Assembly (NCBI GenBank): GCA_905233145.1
Contig: CAJODI010000004.1
Coordinates: 1-34,780 of the forward strand
Direction of reading: 5' to 3'
DNA: 34,780 nucleotides
Origin: an uncultured Ruminococcus sp.
GTDB taxonomy: Bacteria; Bacillota; Clostridia; Oscillospirales; Acutalibacteraceae
A program made the position numbers and the translations under genes. The notes below the pieces were generated by a model. The model saw only the letters and a program-made list of their open reading frames with translations. It searched no databases and was not told the origin of the DNA. Shown here one piece after another: positions 6,423-14,448 of this stretch (the stretch's first letter is position 1; every line of letters begins with the position of its first letter).

Positions 6423-8534
6423 TTATTCCGCTGCCTCTTTCTTTTCTTCAACCGGAGCTTCGGCAGGCTTTTCTTCTGCTGTTTCAGCTTTTTTGGTTGT
6501 TTTTCTTGTTGTTTTTTTCGCGGTCGTTTTCTTTTCCGCAGTTTTGGTCGTCTTTTTTGCGGCTGCTTTTTTTGCCGGCTTTTCTTCGGTGCTTTCCCCG
6601 GCTGCCTTTTTGGTTGCTCTCTTTCTGGGAACAGCCATTTTCTTTTTGAGCTTATAGTAGGTTACGCCGAGAGGAGGAAGTGTGATCTCTATGCTGAAAT
6701 CAAGGTCGTGGTCAGGCTCTTTGAGCGACTTGATGTCGCCGCTGTTTTTGATTCCGCAGCCGCCGAACTCCTCGCTCTCAGAGTTGAACACCTCTTCGTA
6801 AACGCCGTATACGGGCACGCCGATCCTGTAGTTTTCTCTTGTAACCGGCTGGAAGTTGCATACGCAGATGATTTCGCTTCCGTCAAGCGCGATCCTGCGG
6901 AAGGCGATAACGCTCTTTTGATAGTCGTCGAGCGCGATCCAGCGGAAGCCGTTCCAGTCATAGTCGTTTTGGTGCATTGCCGGGGTGTCACGGTAAAATT
7001 TGTTTGCCTCGGCAAAGAAATGATTGAGCTGACGGTGCTTTTCATACTCCAGCAAATTCCACTGGAGCTGCTCGTTTGCGTTCCATTCGTCGAACTGACC
7101 CAGCTCGCTGCCCATGAACATAAGCTTTTTGCCGGGGTGCGCCATCATATAGGTTATAAAGCCCCTCACGCCCTGGAATTTCATGTCGTAGTCGCCGGGC
7201 ATTTTGTTGATGAGAGAGCCCTTGCCGTATACGACCTCGTCGTGAGAGATCGGAAGCATAAAGTCCTCCGAGAACGCATAAACCATGCTGAAGGTGAGGG
7301 TGTCGTGGTGATAATTTCTCCACAGCGGATCGAGCGAGATATACGAAAGCATGTCGTTCATCCAGCCCATGTTCCACTTGTAGTCAAAGCCAAGTCCCAT
7401 GCCCTCGATCGGATATCTTGTTACGTTCGGCCAAGCGGTGCTTTCCTCGGCGATCATCATAGCCTCGGGATGGAACATATGAACGGTGTTGTTGAGCTTT
7501 TGCAAAAAGTCAACCGCAACCAGATTTTCGCGTCCGCCGTAGGCGTTGGGGATCCACTCGCCGTCCTTGCGGTTATAGTCAAGATAGAGCATTGATGCAA
7601 CCGCGTCAACACGGATTCCGTCGATATGGTACATGTCGAGCCAGAACATCGCGGACGAGAGCAAGAAGCTTGTTACCTCGTATCTGCCGTAATTGAAGAT
7701 ATAGGTGCCCCATTCCTTGTGCTCGCCGATCCTCCAGTCCTCATATTCATAACAGCCTGTGCCGTCAAAGCGCGCAAGACCGTGGGCGTCCTTTGGAAAA
7801 TGTGCCGGAACCCAGTCGAGGATTACTCCGATTCCTGCCTTGTGACATTCGTCAACAAAATACATCAAATCCTTTGGCTCGCCGTAGCGCGAGGTTGCCG
7901 CGAAATAACCGGTAACCTGATAGCCCCAGCTTCCGTCAAACGGGAACTCAGTAATCGGCATAAACTCAATGTGGGTATAGCCCATTTCCTTTACATAGGG
8001 AATAAGCTCCTCGGCAAGCTTTCTGTAGCTGAAAACATTGCCGTCCTCATATTTTCTCCAGGAACCGGCATTGATTTCATAAACGTTGATCGGCATCGAG
8101 TGATGAGGATGCGCTTTTTTGTATTCAAACCATTCCTCGTCGTGCCATTCATAGCCGTCGATATTGTAGACCCGCGAAGCGTTTTCGGGTCGGGTCTGGC
8201 AATGAAAAGCGTAGGGATCGGTTTTGAGCCTGCGCTCACCCCATGAGGTTTCCACACAGAATTTGTAATTCGCAAACTCCCAAACGCCTTCGATAAACAG
8301 CTCCCAAACTCCCGAATCAAGGATCCTGTACATGAAATTTGCGTCCTGATCCCAGTCGTTAAAATCGCCGACAACCGAAACGGAAAGTGCGTTTGGAGCC
8401 CAAACTCTGAACACAACGCCGTCGCGGCCGTCCCAGTTTACAAAGTGCGAACCCAAAAACTCATACGCCCTGACAGACTCACCTGCCAAAAACTGATCGA
8501 GAGGATATCTTTCGTCATTTAAAGTAATTGCCAT
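6423..8534 (-). CDS. glgB: 1,4-alpha-glucan branching enzyme with histone-H1-like C-terminal tail
   Basis: This GH13 glycogen branching enzyme cuts alpha-1,4 chains and rejoins them as alpha-1,6 branches. It has an N-terminal CBM48 region (about 20-120), the GH13 barrel with the catalytic triad D310 (GIRVD), E363 (MIAE) and D432 (ISHDE), and a C-terminal beta domain ending near residue 628 (LPPLGVTYYKL). Residues ~630-703 form an added tail rich in Lys, Ala, Thr and Glu, with PAKKA and KKTT patterns resembling histone H1. Such a tail is not part of the usual enzyme. It could bind nucleic acid or polyanions, or be a solubility or anchoring segment (inference). No other glycogen genes are nearby. 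RBS AGAGG precedes ATG 8534. Confidence 0.93.
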   Translation of the reverse strand: MAITLNDERYPLDQFLAGESVRAYEFLGSHFVNWDGRDGVVFRVWAPNALSVSVVGDFNDWDQDANFMYRILDSGVWELFIEGVWEFANYKFCVETSWGERRLKTDPYAFHCQTRPENASRVYNIDGYEWHDEEWFEYKKAHPHHSMPINVYEINAGSWRKYEDGNVFSYRKLAEELIPYVKEMGYTHIEFMPITEFPFDGSWGYQVTGYFAATSRYGEPKDLMYFVDECHKAGIGVILDWVPAHFPKDAHGLARFDGTGCYEYEDWRIGEHKEWGTYIFNYGRYEVTSFLLSSAMFWLDMYHIDGIRVDAVASMLYLDYNRKDGEWIPNAYGGRENLVAVDFLQKLNNTVHMFHPEAMMIAEESTAWPNVTRYPIEGMGLGFDYKWNMGWMNDMLSYISLDPLWRNYHHDTLTFSMVYAFSEDFMLPISHDEVVYGKGSLINKMPGDYDMKFQGVRGFITYMMAHPGKKLMFMGSELGQFDEWNANEQLQWNLLEYEKHRQLNHFFAEANKFYRDTPAMHQNDYDWNGFRWIALDDYQKSVIAFRRIALDGSEIICVCNFQPVTRENYRIGVPVYGVYEEVFNSESEEFGGCGIKNSGDIKSLKEPDHDLDFSIEITLPPLGVTYYKLKKKMAVPRKRATKKAAGESTEEKPAKKAAAKKTTKTAEKKTTAKKTTRKTTKKAETAEEKPAEAPVEEKKEAAE

Positions 8535-8640
8535 ATTTAACCTCTTTTCCGGATTTAGGAAGCTATGGGCGAAACAACGAATGGCTGCCTAAGCTTCACT
8601 TTTCCAAGTAGTATTTTCCCAATCATAAAGTACTAAATAT

Positions 8641-8669
8641 AGTATAATACATTTTAGCTAAATATACAA
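8641..8669 (-). promoter_or_regulatory. Promoter for glgB
   Basis: On the minus strand, TTGTAT and TATACT are separated by 17 bp, giving a leader of about 100 nt. No known riboswitch was recognised in the leader. Confidence 0.6.
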
Positions 8670-8827
8670 GAGGTAAATTGAAATTTTCTGTAAATATTTT
8701 TACCTGAATATGGCGCAGACATAGTAACGCTTATATTCGCAATTGTATGATATCACTATAAATAATCTGTCAGAAGCGTATTTTTTAGATATATATATGA
8801 ATTTAGGCAATCAACTTCAAAATATTC

Positions 8828-8856
8828 TTGACAACCCATTTTCGGAGTGCTATATT
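8828..8856 (+). promoter_or_regulatory. Strong promoter for the secreted coiled-coil protein
   Basis: TTGACA (8828-8833), 17 bp, TATATT (8851-8856). A full AGGAGG (8909-8914) sits 9 nt before ATG 8924, so expression is predicted to be high. The rest of the intergenic stretch 8670-8827 is AT-rich with nothing recognised. Confidence 0.75.
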
Positions 8857-8923
8857 AAATGTATGTTAAGTGTTTAACTAAATAGGTACACTAATTCATA
8901 AACAGTTCAGGAGGTACATATAT

Positions 8924-10414
8924 ATGAAAAAGAAAAACTTAAAAACCAGAATCCTTGCTGTTACTATGTCTGTTATCACAGCATGTTCAGTCGGCATGGC
9001 GACAGTGACTTCGGCAAATGCCGCAACCTTCAGTTTTGGAGACGAATATGTTGACGCCGTGTATAACGCCGAGTATCAGTGCGGCTTAGGCCTTATCAGT
9101 GAGTTTGTTCCCGGCGGTCAGGCAATTTCGGGTATCATTGATTCTTTGGTAGGCTCTTTTTCCGACAAGGGACCTTCTTTGAGCGATATAAGCAAAAGTA
9201 TATCTGATTTTCGTGAGGATGTGTCCAGACAGTTTAACGATGTAAAAAATGAACTCAAAACAATACAAAATCAAATAGTAGCATCCGAAACTTCAATACG
9301 GTCGGATATTGAAAAAAAGACTCAGCAAATGGAACAGCAGATCGTCGATCAGACTGTGATCGCTAACAAGGGCTCAGACTTTGACGGTCTGATGACAGCT
9401 CTAAAGGAAACATCTCGCCAAATAGAGATCATCAGCAAAGACAATACGCTGAGCGAACAAGGCAAAGCCGTTCAAATCGCAATGCTGATGGGCAGAAACG
9501 ACAAGTGGAACAGCTCAGACAACCTCTATTTCAACTATATGAGTTATCTGAATTCACTGACAAGCCCAACCTTCTGCGCAACAGGTGATCATGACGTTTT
9601 CTATTATGTCTACAACTCAAATATTCCGTATGCTATGTTCTCAAAGGACGCCAAGGATTTTTCAAAGCCCTATGTTGAGCGTTTGTCGCAGTTGGGTCTC
9701 TATGCCTACAGCATAATGGCGGAGTGTCTTGACGCCGCCCAAAGAGTAGCCTCTTTTACGGCGGAGGATATTGCACAGCTTAACGAAGATGATGTTGCCC
9801 ATTACCATGAGATAAAGTCTTTGAAAAGCGTTGTAGACGGAACATTTGCATATCTGAACAAAAAAGTATTCGACGCCGGTTCCCCTGACAGCGTTGCTTC
9901 TCACCTGAAAAGCTTTAACAATATAAACAACTGTGTTTATATCAATAAAGGCACTGTCAATATTCCTCTCCAAGCCTCTGTTATAATGGATTCAAACCAT
10001 ATTCTCGGAAACGAATACGGAATAAAAAACTACGATCTCCAAGGCGGAAAAAACATCCTCAACAAGCTGCAAAACAACAGTCCGCTTTCCTTTGAAGATA
10101 ACAGAAGAATAGCTTCTTATGTAAAGTCAGTTTATCCCGGCAAATCATTAGCCGACTATTTTATGGCGATTGGTTTTGATAATGAGAATCTCCGCAGCGT
10201 CCACTGGCGTAGGCACCAGCTTTATTTGATGACAGGCGAAGCGTCGGTAGATTATTCCGGAATCTCTTCACGACTCGTTTACAGCGGAGTTGACGTACAT
10301 GATACCAAGGTTGACAGCACAAAAGTTTCTTCGACGTATCTTCCGGACAGAACAAGAGAATACGGACAGTCAGGAAGCGACTACGTTTTGTTCTTTGTCG
10401 CAGACAAAACTTGA
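8924..10414 (+). CDS. Secreted coiled-coil protein of unknown function
   Basis: This 496-aa protein has a clear Sec signal peptide: KKKNLKTR, then a hydrophobic core, with likely cleavage after ANA at residue 33. The mature part starts with an amphipathic, glycine-rich stretch (about 52-78, GLGLISEFVPGGQAISGII). A strong predicted coiled coil follows at about 88-143 (DFREDVSRQFNDVKNELK and on). The rest is a mixed alpha/beta region with many aromatic residues. There is no LPxTG anchor, no catalytic motif and no family I can name. The helical N-terminal layout is loosely like alpha-helical pore-forming toxins, but this is only a resemblance. It is monocistronic, with a strong promoter, a consensus RBS and its own terminator, so it is probably abundant. 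Confidence 0.8.
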   Translation: MKKKNLKTRILAVTMSVITACSVGMATVTSANAATFSFGDEYVDAVYNAEYQCGLGLISEFVPGGQAISGIIDSLVGSFSDKGPSLSDISKSISDFREDVSRQFNDVKNELKTIQNQIVASETSIRSDIEKKTQQMEQQIVDQTVIANKGSDFDGLMTALKETSRQIEIISKDNTLSEQGKAVQIAMLMGRNDKWNSSDNLYFNYMSYLNSLTSPTFCATGDHDVFYYVYNSNIPYAMFSKDAKDFSKPYVERLSQLGLYAYSIMAECLDAAQRVASFTAEDIAQLNEDDVAHYHEIKSLKSVVDGTFAYLNKKVFDAGSPDSVASHLKSFNNINNCVYINKGTVNIPLQASVIMDSNHILGNEYGIKNYDLQGGKNILNKLQNNSPLSFEDNRRIASYVKSVYPGKSLADYFMAIGFDNENLRSVHWRRHQLYLMTGEASVDYSGISSRLVYSGVDVHDTKVDSTKVSSTYLPDRTREYGQSGSDYVLFFVADKT

Positions 10415-10444
10415 TTATGCCGTAACAATAATAATCCGAATTGA

Positions 10445-10496
10445 TTCGGTCGGGCAGGTCCTGTATGGATCTGCCCGACCGAAATTTTTCTTTTTT
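10445..10496 (+). terminator. Terminator of the secreted-protein gene
   Basis: TTCGGTCGGGCAG (10445-10457) and CTGCCCGACCGAA (10471-10483) form a perfect 13-bp stem followed by ATTTTTCTTTTTT. The stem sequence CGGTCGGGCAG is the same module found inside the MITE-like elements, so a MITE hairpin may have been co-opted as a terminator. Confidence 0.9.
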
Positions 10497-10540
10497 GGAA
10501 TTAAAGAGTGCAGCTTTTTGTGCTGACTGATGCTAACACT

Positions 10541-10706
10541 TAAGGCAACACCGCACAATTCTGGCGCACGCCTTGCTTGCATATTATTCCGTCAGAGTGC
10601 CCAAAAATCAGCATCCATACGTCAGTATGCACGCTGATTATTTGTGCACTCTGGCGAAAAATCTGACTGCGCAATCCGCGCACCAGAATTATGCGGTATT
10701 GCCTTA
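10541..10706. mobile_element. MITE-like element (~166 bp) overlapping the tmcAL 3' end
   Basis: It runs from TAAGGCAACACCGCACAATT to AATTATGCGGTATTGCCTTA, which are near-perfect inverted terminal repeats. Inside is a second inverted pair, CGTCAGAGTGC / GCACTCTGGCG, with a further ATCAGC/GCTGAT pair. The tmcAL reading frame runs into it from the right and stops at 10622. Confidence 0.85.
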
Positions 10707-11824
10707 ATAATCTGCGCACAAAAATCCTCTCCGCACGGTCTGACATTTTCATAAGCGATTGCCGCGATATCGGCAGCAAGAATGTCTTTTTTGATAAATT
10801 CGGCGTTTTCTCCGCAAATTCCCTTTGCCGCAGAGGTGACTATCTCAAATTCGCAGTTCTTCAAAAGCCTTGCGCCCTCTTCGCTGAAGCCGAGAACGCG
10901 GCAGTAGCTTGATTTTCTTGATTGCAGCTCTTCGGTGATACCCAGCAGCGCGCAGGTCAAAATTCTTCTTATTCGAGCGTGCGTGTACCGCTTGGTCTTT
11001 ACCGCCGAAATTATTTCTTCCGCTGTCACGGCTGTTTTCGCCGCCGCAAGGATCCGGTTTTCAAGCCCCTCGCCCACCTCGGGCAGAGCGCGCAGCTCCT
11101 GAGCCGAAATGGTTCTCATTTTGTAAAGCAGGGCAGTATCGAGCCTTTGAGGATAAGTTATTTCTTTCGGGATTTCGGGCAAAAATCCCTGAGCTGATTT
11201 TCCGTTTCTGAGAAGTTCCCTGATATGTGAAGCGGAAGCAAATTTACCGCTGAGCTTTTGGCTGTTGTGAGCAGCGCCGATTCGTTTAACCGGTAGCGGC
11301 TTGATTCTTTTGTCAAGCTGCCTTAGATATTCCGCCGCGAGAATATTGTTCGGCGTTTTCAGAAAATCAGCCGTTTCGTCTCCCAAAGCCTCTCTCACAG
11401 CGTTTTTCAATGCCCTTGGATAATAGTCGCCCTGCTGCATTTTTTTCTTTATCAGCGACTGAACGCGCAAATCAGACGGAGCCGCAGCCGCCCTTTTGAG
11501 CAGCGAGATATCGTCGCTCTCGCAGCCGAACGCAAGATAATTCACGCCTTTGAGCGCGTTTGCTATTCTTGCTCCGCCGCCTGCAAAGCGCTGCGCGTTT
11601 GCAACGGCATAAACCGCGGGAAGCTCGATCACAAGCGACGCTCCGTTCCCGAGCGCGGCTCTTGTTCGTTCAAGCTTGTCTGTTACAGCCGGCTCTCCGC
11701 GCTGGACAAAGCTTCCGCTCATAATGGCAACCACCGGTTCGCCCGTGATCCTTCGGGCGGTTTCTATTATATACTTATGGCCGTAGTGAAAGGGATTAAA
11801 CTCACAAATGACGGCAACCGCCAT
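10622..11824 (-). CDS. tmcAL: tRNA(Met) cytidine acetate ligase TmcAL
   Basis: TmcAL (YlbM family) uses ATP and acetate to form N4-acetylcytidine at the wobble position of elongator tRNA(Met). The 400-aa product begins MAVAVICEFNPFHYGHKY, with the nucleotidyltransferase HxGH motif, then IMSGSFVQRGEPA and a SLVIELP segment typical of the family. The in-frame GTG/ATG region further upstream (to 11857) was rejected because the family starts at MAVAVICEFNP, with GGTGGG just upstream of ATG 11824. The last ~25 codons (from about IIKAIPHNSGARIAQSDF) are encoded by the MITE at 10541-10706, so the native C-terminal end was replaced or extended by insertion. The catalytic part is intact. Confidence 0.92.
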   Translation of the reverse strand: MAVAVICEFNPFHYGHKYIIETARRITGEPVVAIMSGSFVQRGEPAVTDKLERTRAALGNGASLVIELPAVYAVANAQRFAGGGARIANALKGVNYLAFGCESDDISLLKRAAAAPSDLRVQSLIKKKMQQGDYYPRALKNAVREALGDETADFLKTPNNILAAEYLRQLDKRIKPLPVKRIGAAHNSQKLSGKFASASHIRELLRNGKSAQGFLPEIPKEITYPQRLDTALLYKMRTISAQELRALPEVGEGLENRILAAAKTAVTAEEIISAVKTKRYTHARIRRILTCALLGITEELQSRKSSYCRVLGFSEEGARLLKNCEFEIVTSAAKGICGENAEFIKKDILAADIAAIAYENVRPCGEDFCAQIIKAIPHNSGARIAQSDFSPECTNNQRAY

Positions 11825-11865
11825 ATATCCCACCGCCTTTTTTATATTATTTGGCAAAAAAATAC

Positions 11866-11894
11866 TTGAAATTTGTTCGATATTGCGGTATAGT
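11866..11894 (+). promoter_or_regulatory. Promoter for ackA
   Basis: TTGAAA (11866-11871), 17 bp, TATAGT (11889-11894), about 70 bp upstream of the ackA ATG. The ackA RBS is GAGAGGA. Confidence 0.7.
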
Positions 11895-11969
11895 AGTAAT
11901 GTTATTGTACACTAAAAAATCACCGGGCGCAATACTCACCGGTAAAATACATGAGAGGAATGTTTATCA

Positions 11970-13178
11970 ATGAATGTTTTAGTTATTAATGCCGGAAGCT
12001 CGTCGCTCAAATATCAGCTTATTGATATGAGCAGCGAGACCGTGATGGCAAAGGGTAATTGTGAGAGGATCGGCACAGACGGCGCGTTTATCGGCTTTAA
12101 GACCGAGGACGGTCAGAAAATCGAGCGCAAGACTCCGATGCACAACCACACCGAGGCGTTTGAGGCAGTAAAAAATGTTCTTATCGACCCCGAATACGGC
12201 GCGATCAAGGAGCTGTCCGAGGTCGCGGCGATCGGTCACAGAATTGTTCAGGGCGGCGCGTACTACGACAAATCAGTTTTGATCGACGACGTTGTTCTGG
12301 AAAAAATCAGGGAACTGTCTCCGCTTGCTCCGCTTCATAATCCTGCTCATATTCAGGGCATTGAGGCGTGTACAAAGGTGTTTGGAGAAAAAATCCCTCA
12401 GGTTGCGGTTTTTGACACTGCGTTTCATCAAACAATGCCCGAAAAAGCCTATATGTATGCCGTTCCCTATGAATACTACGAAAAATACGGCGTGAGAAAA
12501 TACGGCTTTCACGGCACATCTCACCGTTATGTTTCCGAAAAAATGGCTGAGCTCATGGGCAAGCCCAAGGAAGAGTTAAAAATCATCACCTGCCACATCG
12601 GAAACGGCTCGTCAATCACCGCGATAGACGGCGGCAAGGTTATCGACACCACAATGGGTCTTACTCCGCTGGGCGGCTTTATGATGGGTACACGCTCAGG
12701 CTCGCTTGACCCGTCTGTTGTTACCTTTGTCGCGGAAAAAGAAAATCTCAGCATTGACGACGTTAATACAATTCTCAACAAAAAGTCCGGTTTGCTGGGT
12801 GTTTCGGGCGTTTCTTCGGACGACCGCGACGTTACCAAGGCAGAGGAAGAGGGCAACGCGCGCGCAAAGCTTGCTCACGACATGCTCTATTATCAAATCG
12901 CTCAGTACATCGGCAGCTACTATGTTGCAATGGGCGGCTGCGACGCGATCGTATTCACGGCAGGTCTGGGCGAAAATCAGCCTATTCTCAGAGAAAAGGT
13001 TTGCGATTACCTAAAGTGTCTCGGAGTTGAGCTTGACAAGGAGTTCAACAACAAGGCAAGGCTCGGCGTTACCGGTACTCTCTCAAGTGCAAGCTCAAAG
13101 ATCCGCGTTGAGCTTATCGCGACAGACGAGGAAATGGTTATCGCAAGAGATACAAAGGCAATTGTTGAGGCTTTGTGA
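11970..13178 (+). CDS. ackA: Acetate kinase
   Basis: The enzyme converts acetyl phosphate and ADP to acetate and ATP, the last energy-yielding step of acetate fermentation, in the cytosol. The 402-aa product has the acetate kinase signatures MNVLVINAGSSSLKYQL at the N-terminus, and GHRIVQGG, VFDTAFHQTMP, RKYGFHGTSHRYVS, CHIGNGSSI, TMGLTPLGG, GTRSGSLDPS and FTAGLGEN along the chain. Catalytic and binding residues (Asn7, Arg in GHRIVQGG, Asp in VFDTAFH, Arg in GTRSG) are all present. The usual partner pta is not adjacent. A hairpin terminator lies at 13347-13385. Confidence 0.98.
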   Translation: MNVLVINAGSSSLKYQLIDMSSETVMAKGNCERIGTDGAFIGFKTEDGQKIERKTPMHNHTEAFEAVKNVLIDPEYGAIKELSEVAAIGHRIVQGGAYYDKSVLIDDVVLEKIRELSPLAPLHNPAHIQGIEACTKVFGEKIPQVAVFDTAFHQTMPEKAYMYAVPYEYYEKYGVRKYGFHGTSHRYVSEKMAELMGKPKEELKIITCHIGNGSSITAIDGGKVIDTTMGLTPLGGFMMGTRSGSLDPSVVTFVAEKENLSIDDVNTILNKKSGLLGVSGVSSDDRDVTKAEEEGNARAKLAHDMLYYQIAQYIGSYYVAMGGCDAIVFTAGLGENQPILREKVCDYLKCLGVELDKEFNNKARLGVTGTLSSASSKIRVELIATDEEMVIARDTKAIVEAL

Positions 13179-13217
13179 TTCTGCTCGTACTAAAAAAGCC
13201 AATTTCCCAATGGGATA

Positions 13218-13346
13218 CATTGTCGGGCATTTGATGTTTACTAAAAAAGGTTATTTCTAAATGTAGGCATTGTCGGGCATTTGACGTTTGATTCTTAATC
13301 AATCTATCTACTCGGACTAAAAAACTCGGACTAAAAAACTCGGACT
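13218..13346. repeat. 3'-flanking direct repeats after ackA
   Basis: CATTGTCGGGCATTTGATGT occurs twice (about 13218 and 13266, one change). Three tandem 14-bp units of the type ACTCGGACTAAAAA follow (about 13310-13350). A diverged version (GGCATTTTCGGGTACTTATT then CTCGGATTAAAAAACTC) lies downstream of the DUF896 gene at about 15296-15355. This is probably a dispersed gene-end repeat. Confidence 0.6.
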
Positions 13347-13385
13347 AAAAGGGTTGCTTCAAAAACAAGAAGCAACCCTTTTTGG
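13347..13385. terminator. Bidirectional terminator between ackA and the DUF378 gene
   Basis: AAAAGGGTTGCTTC (13347-13360) pairs with GAAGCAACCCTTTT (13369-13382) around an 8-nt loop. It has T-rich and A-rich flanks and serves both converging genes. Confidence 0.9.
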
Positions 13386-13408
13386 TTTTTGCAGATGAAC
13401 AAAGCGGG

Positions 13409-13636
13409 CTATGCCCTCGTCGTTACCGATTCGTCGAGCATGGTATCCTTTGTGTCTCTGAAAAGCAGAGTTACACACCAGATTGCCGCCAAGCCGACTA
13501 TAATATAGATAATTCGGCTGAAAATTCCCGTCTGTCCGCCGCCGATAAACGCCACCAGGTCAAACTGGAATATGCCTATACTTCCCCAGTTTAGGCCGCC
13601 GATAACAAGCAGCGTCAACGCTATTTTATCAAGCAT
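13409..13636 (-). CDS. DUF378 family small membrane protein
   Basis: This 75-aa protein has two hydrophobic segments (about 4-25 and 40-62). Its MLDKIALTLLVIGGLNWGSIG start is typical of the DUF378 (YuzA-like) family. Its function is unknown. ATG 13636 was chosen because AAAGGAGG lies 7 nt upstream; the longer in-frame reading has no RBS. It overlaps no neighbour and follows the Zn-ribbon gene on the same strand. Confidence 0.85.
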   Translation of the reverse strand: MLDKIALTLLVIGGLNWGSIGIFQFDLVAFIGGGQTGIFSRIIYIIVGLAAIWCVTLLFRDTKDTMLDESVTTRA

Positions 13637-13712
13637 TTTAAAACCTCCTTTTAAAAAGCTATGATTAGTGTTGACGCTTTTTTTTAAATTATTAAAAATA
13701 TCCGAAAATAAA

Positions 13713-14093
13713 TCAGGCGTTGAAAAAAAACAAAAAGCCCATAATCGCAAAGCCAAACATGATCACCGCTAAGCCCACGATCCTGGTCACGTTTCTGGCT
13801 TTTTTGAGCTTGAATTTTCTGATCATGCTGTCGGTCGGAAACGGCAGAAAAACCAGAAGAATTCCGAGGATCATGCAGCAAACGGAAGCGATTGTAGCTC
13901 CGACAACCTTTGAAAAAGAGAACAAAAAAATGCCTACCGGTATACCGAAAACACAAATCACGTTGACAATTGAAAAAAATATTCCGTACTTGTCAAGCGT
14001 TTCCTGATAGCGGTTATGACATTCCTGACATTCCTCGCTGCAAAACCGGTCAAAATATGAGATTTCCTTTGCGCAATACTCGCATTTTTTCAT
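13713..14093 (-). CDS. Small membrane protein with N-terminal zinc ribbon
   Basis: The 126-aa product begins MKKCEYCAKEISYFDRFCSEECQ, a C-x2-C...C-x3-C zinc ribbon of the DUF2116 kind. About three transmembrane segments follow (roughly 38-60, 63-82 and 105-125), with a basic linker (FKLKKARNVTR). Its function is unknown. Proteins of this design are often regulatory or structural membrane proteins. A GTG at 14135 would add 14 residues, but it lies within the promoter region, so ATG 14093 was chosen despite a weak RBS. Confidence 0.7.
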   Translation of the reverse strand: MKKCEYCAKEISYFDRFCSEECQECHNRYQETLDKYGIFFSIVNVICVFGIPVGIFLFSFSKVVGATIASVCCMILGILLVFLPFPTDSMIRKFKLKKARNVTRIVGLAVIMFGFAIMGFLFFFNA

Positions 14094-14125
14094 AAAATCA
14101 GTCCGTTTCTTATTTTTCTTATAAT

Positions 14126-14154
14126 ATTGTATCACAAAATACAGAATTTTTCAA
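14126..14154 (-). promoter_or_regulatory. Promoter for the zinc-ribbon membrane protein
   Basis: On the minus strand, TTGAAA and TACAAT are separated by 17 bp, about 30 bp upstream of the chosen ATG. Confidence 0.6.
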
Positions 14155-14254
14155 ATTTTTTAATCCGAGCAGACAGCTCGGCAAAGCTTTATGCGACGGC
14201 TGCCCGAAAATGCCTGCATCTGAAAAGAACGTTTTTGGGAGCATTCATATTTTA

Positions 14255-14350
14255 TAGGCAACACCGCACAATTCACGGCGCACGCCTTGCTTGAATATTG
14301 TTTCGTCAGACTGCGCAATCCGCACACCTGAATTATGCGGTATTGCCTTA
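14255..14350. mobile_element. MITE-like element (~96 bp)
   Basis: It runs from TAGGCAACACCGCACAATTC to GAATTATGCGGTATTGCCTT. Internal blocks GGCGCACGCCTTGCTTG and GTCAGACTGCGCAATCCGCA are shared with the 166-bp copy at 10541-10706. It is non-coding and lies between divergent genes. Upstream of it, 14160-14250 holds an AGCAGACAGCTCGGC hairpin and a partial copy of the CCCGAAAATGCC...AACGTTTTTGG unit seen as an array at 19692-19912. Confidence 0.85.
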
Positions 14351-14361
14351 ATTCAATTGAT

Positions 14362-14397
14362 AATTGTCAATCGTCAATTGAGTTAAGGTTGACAATT
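14362..14397 (+). promoter_or_regulatory. Possible BirA operator upstream of bioY
   Basis: AATTGTCAATC (14362-14372) and GGTTGACAATT (14387-14397) form an 11-bp inverted repeat with one mismatch and a 14-bp spacer. This resembles the TTGTTAACC-N14-16-GGTTAACAA BirA site of Firmicutes. It overlaps the -35 box of the bioY promoter, as expected for a biotin-responsive repressor. Caution: similar AATTGTCAAT strings occur in a common intergenic repeat. Confidence 0.5.
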
Positions 14398-14417
14398 TGA
14401 TGATTTGGTGTTACAAT
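14389..14417 (+). promoter_or_regulatory. Promoter for bioY
   Basis: TTGACA (14389-14394), 17 bp, TACAAT (14412-14417). The RBS AAAGAGG lies shortly before ATG 14449. Confidence 0.8.
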
Positions 14418-14448
14418 GTAAACACAAAACACGAAAGAGGTTGACAAT

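Noticed and set aside
6423-6638. Separate histone-like gene starting at the internal ATG (MAVPRKRATKK)
   Set aside because: It is in frame with glgB with no stop between and only a weak purine run upstream. It was kept as part of GlgB, with fusion noted as a finding.
6409-6657. Plus-strand frame rich in Ala, Phe and Val
   Set aside because: It is the antisense shadow of the Lys-rich GlgB tail and has no RBS.
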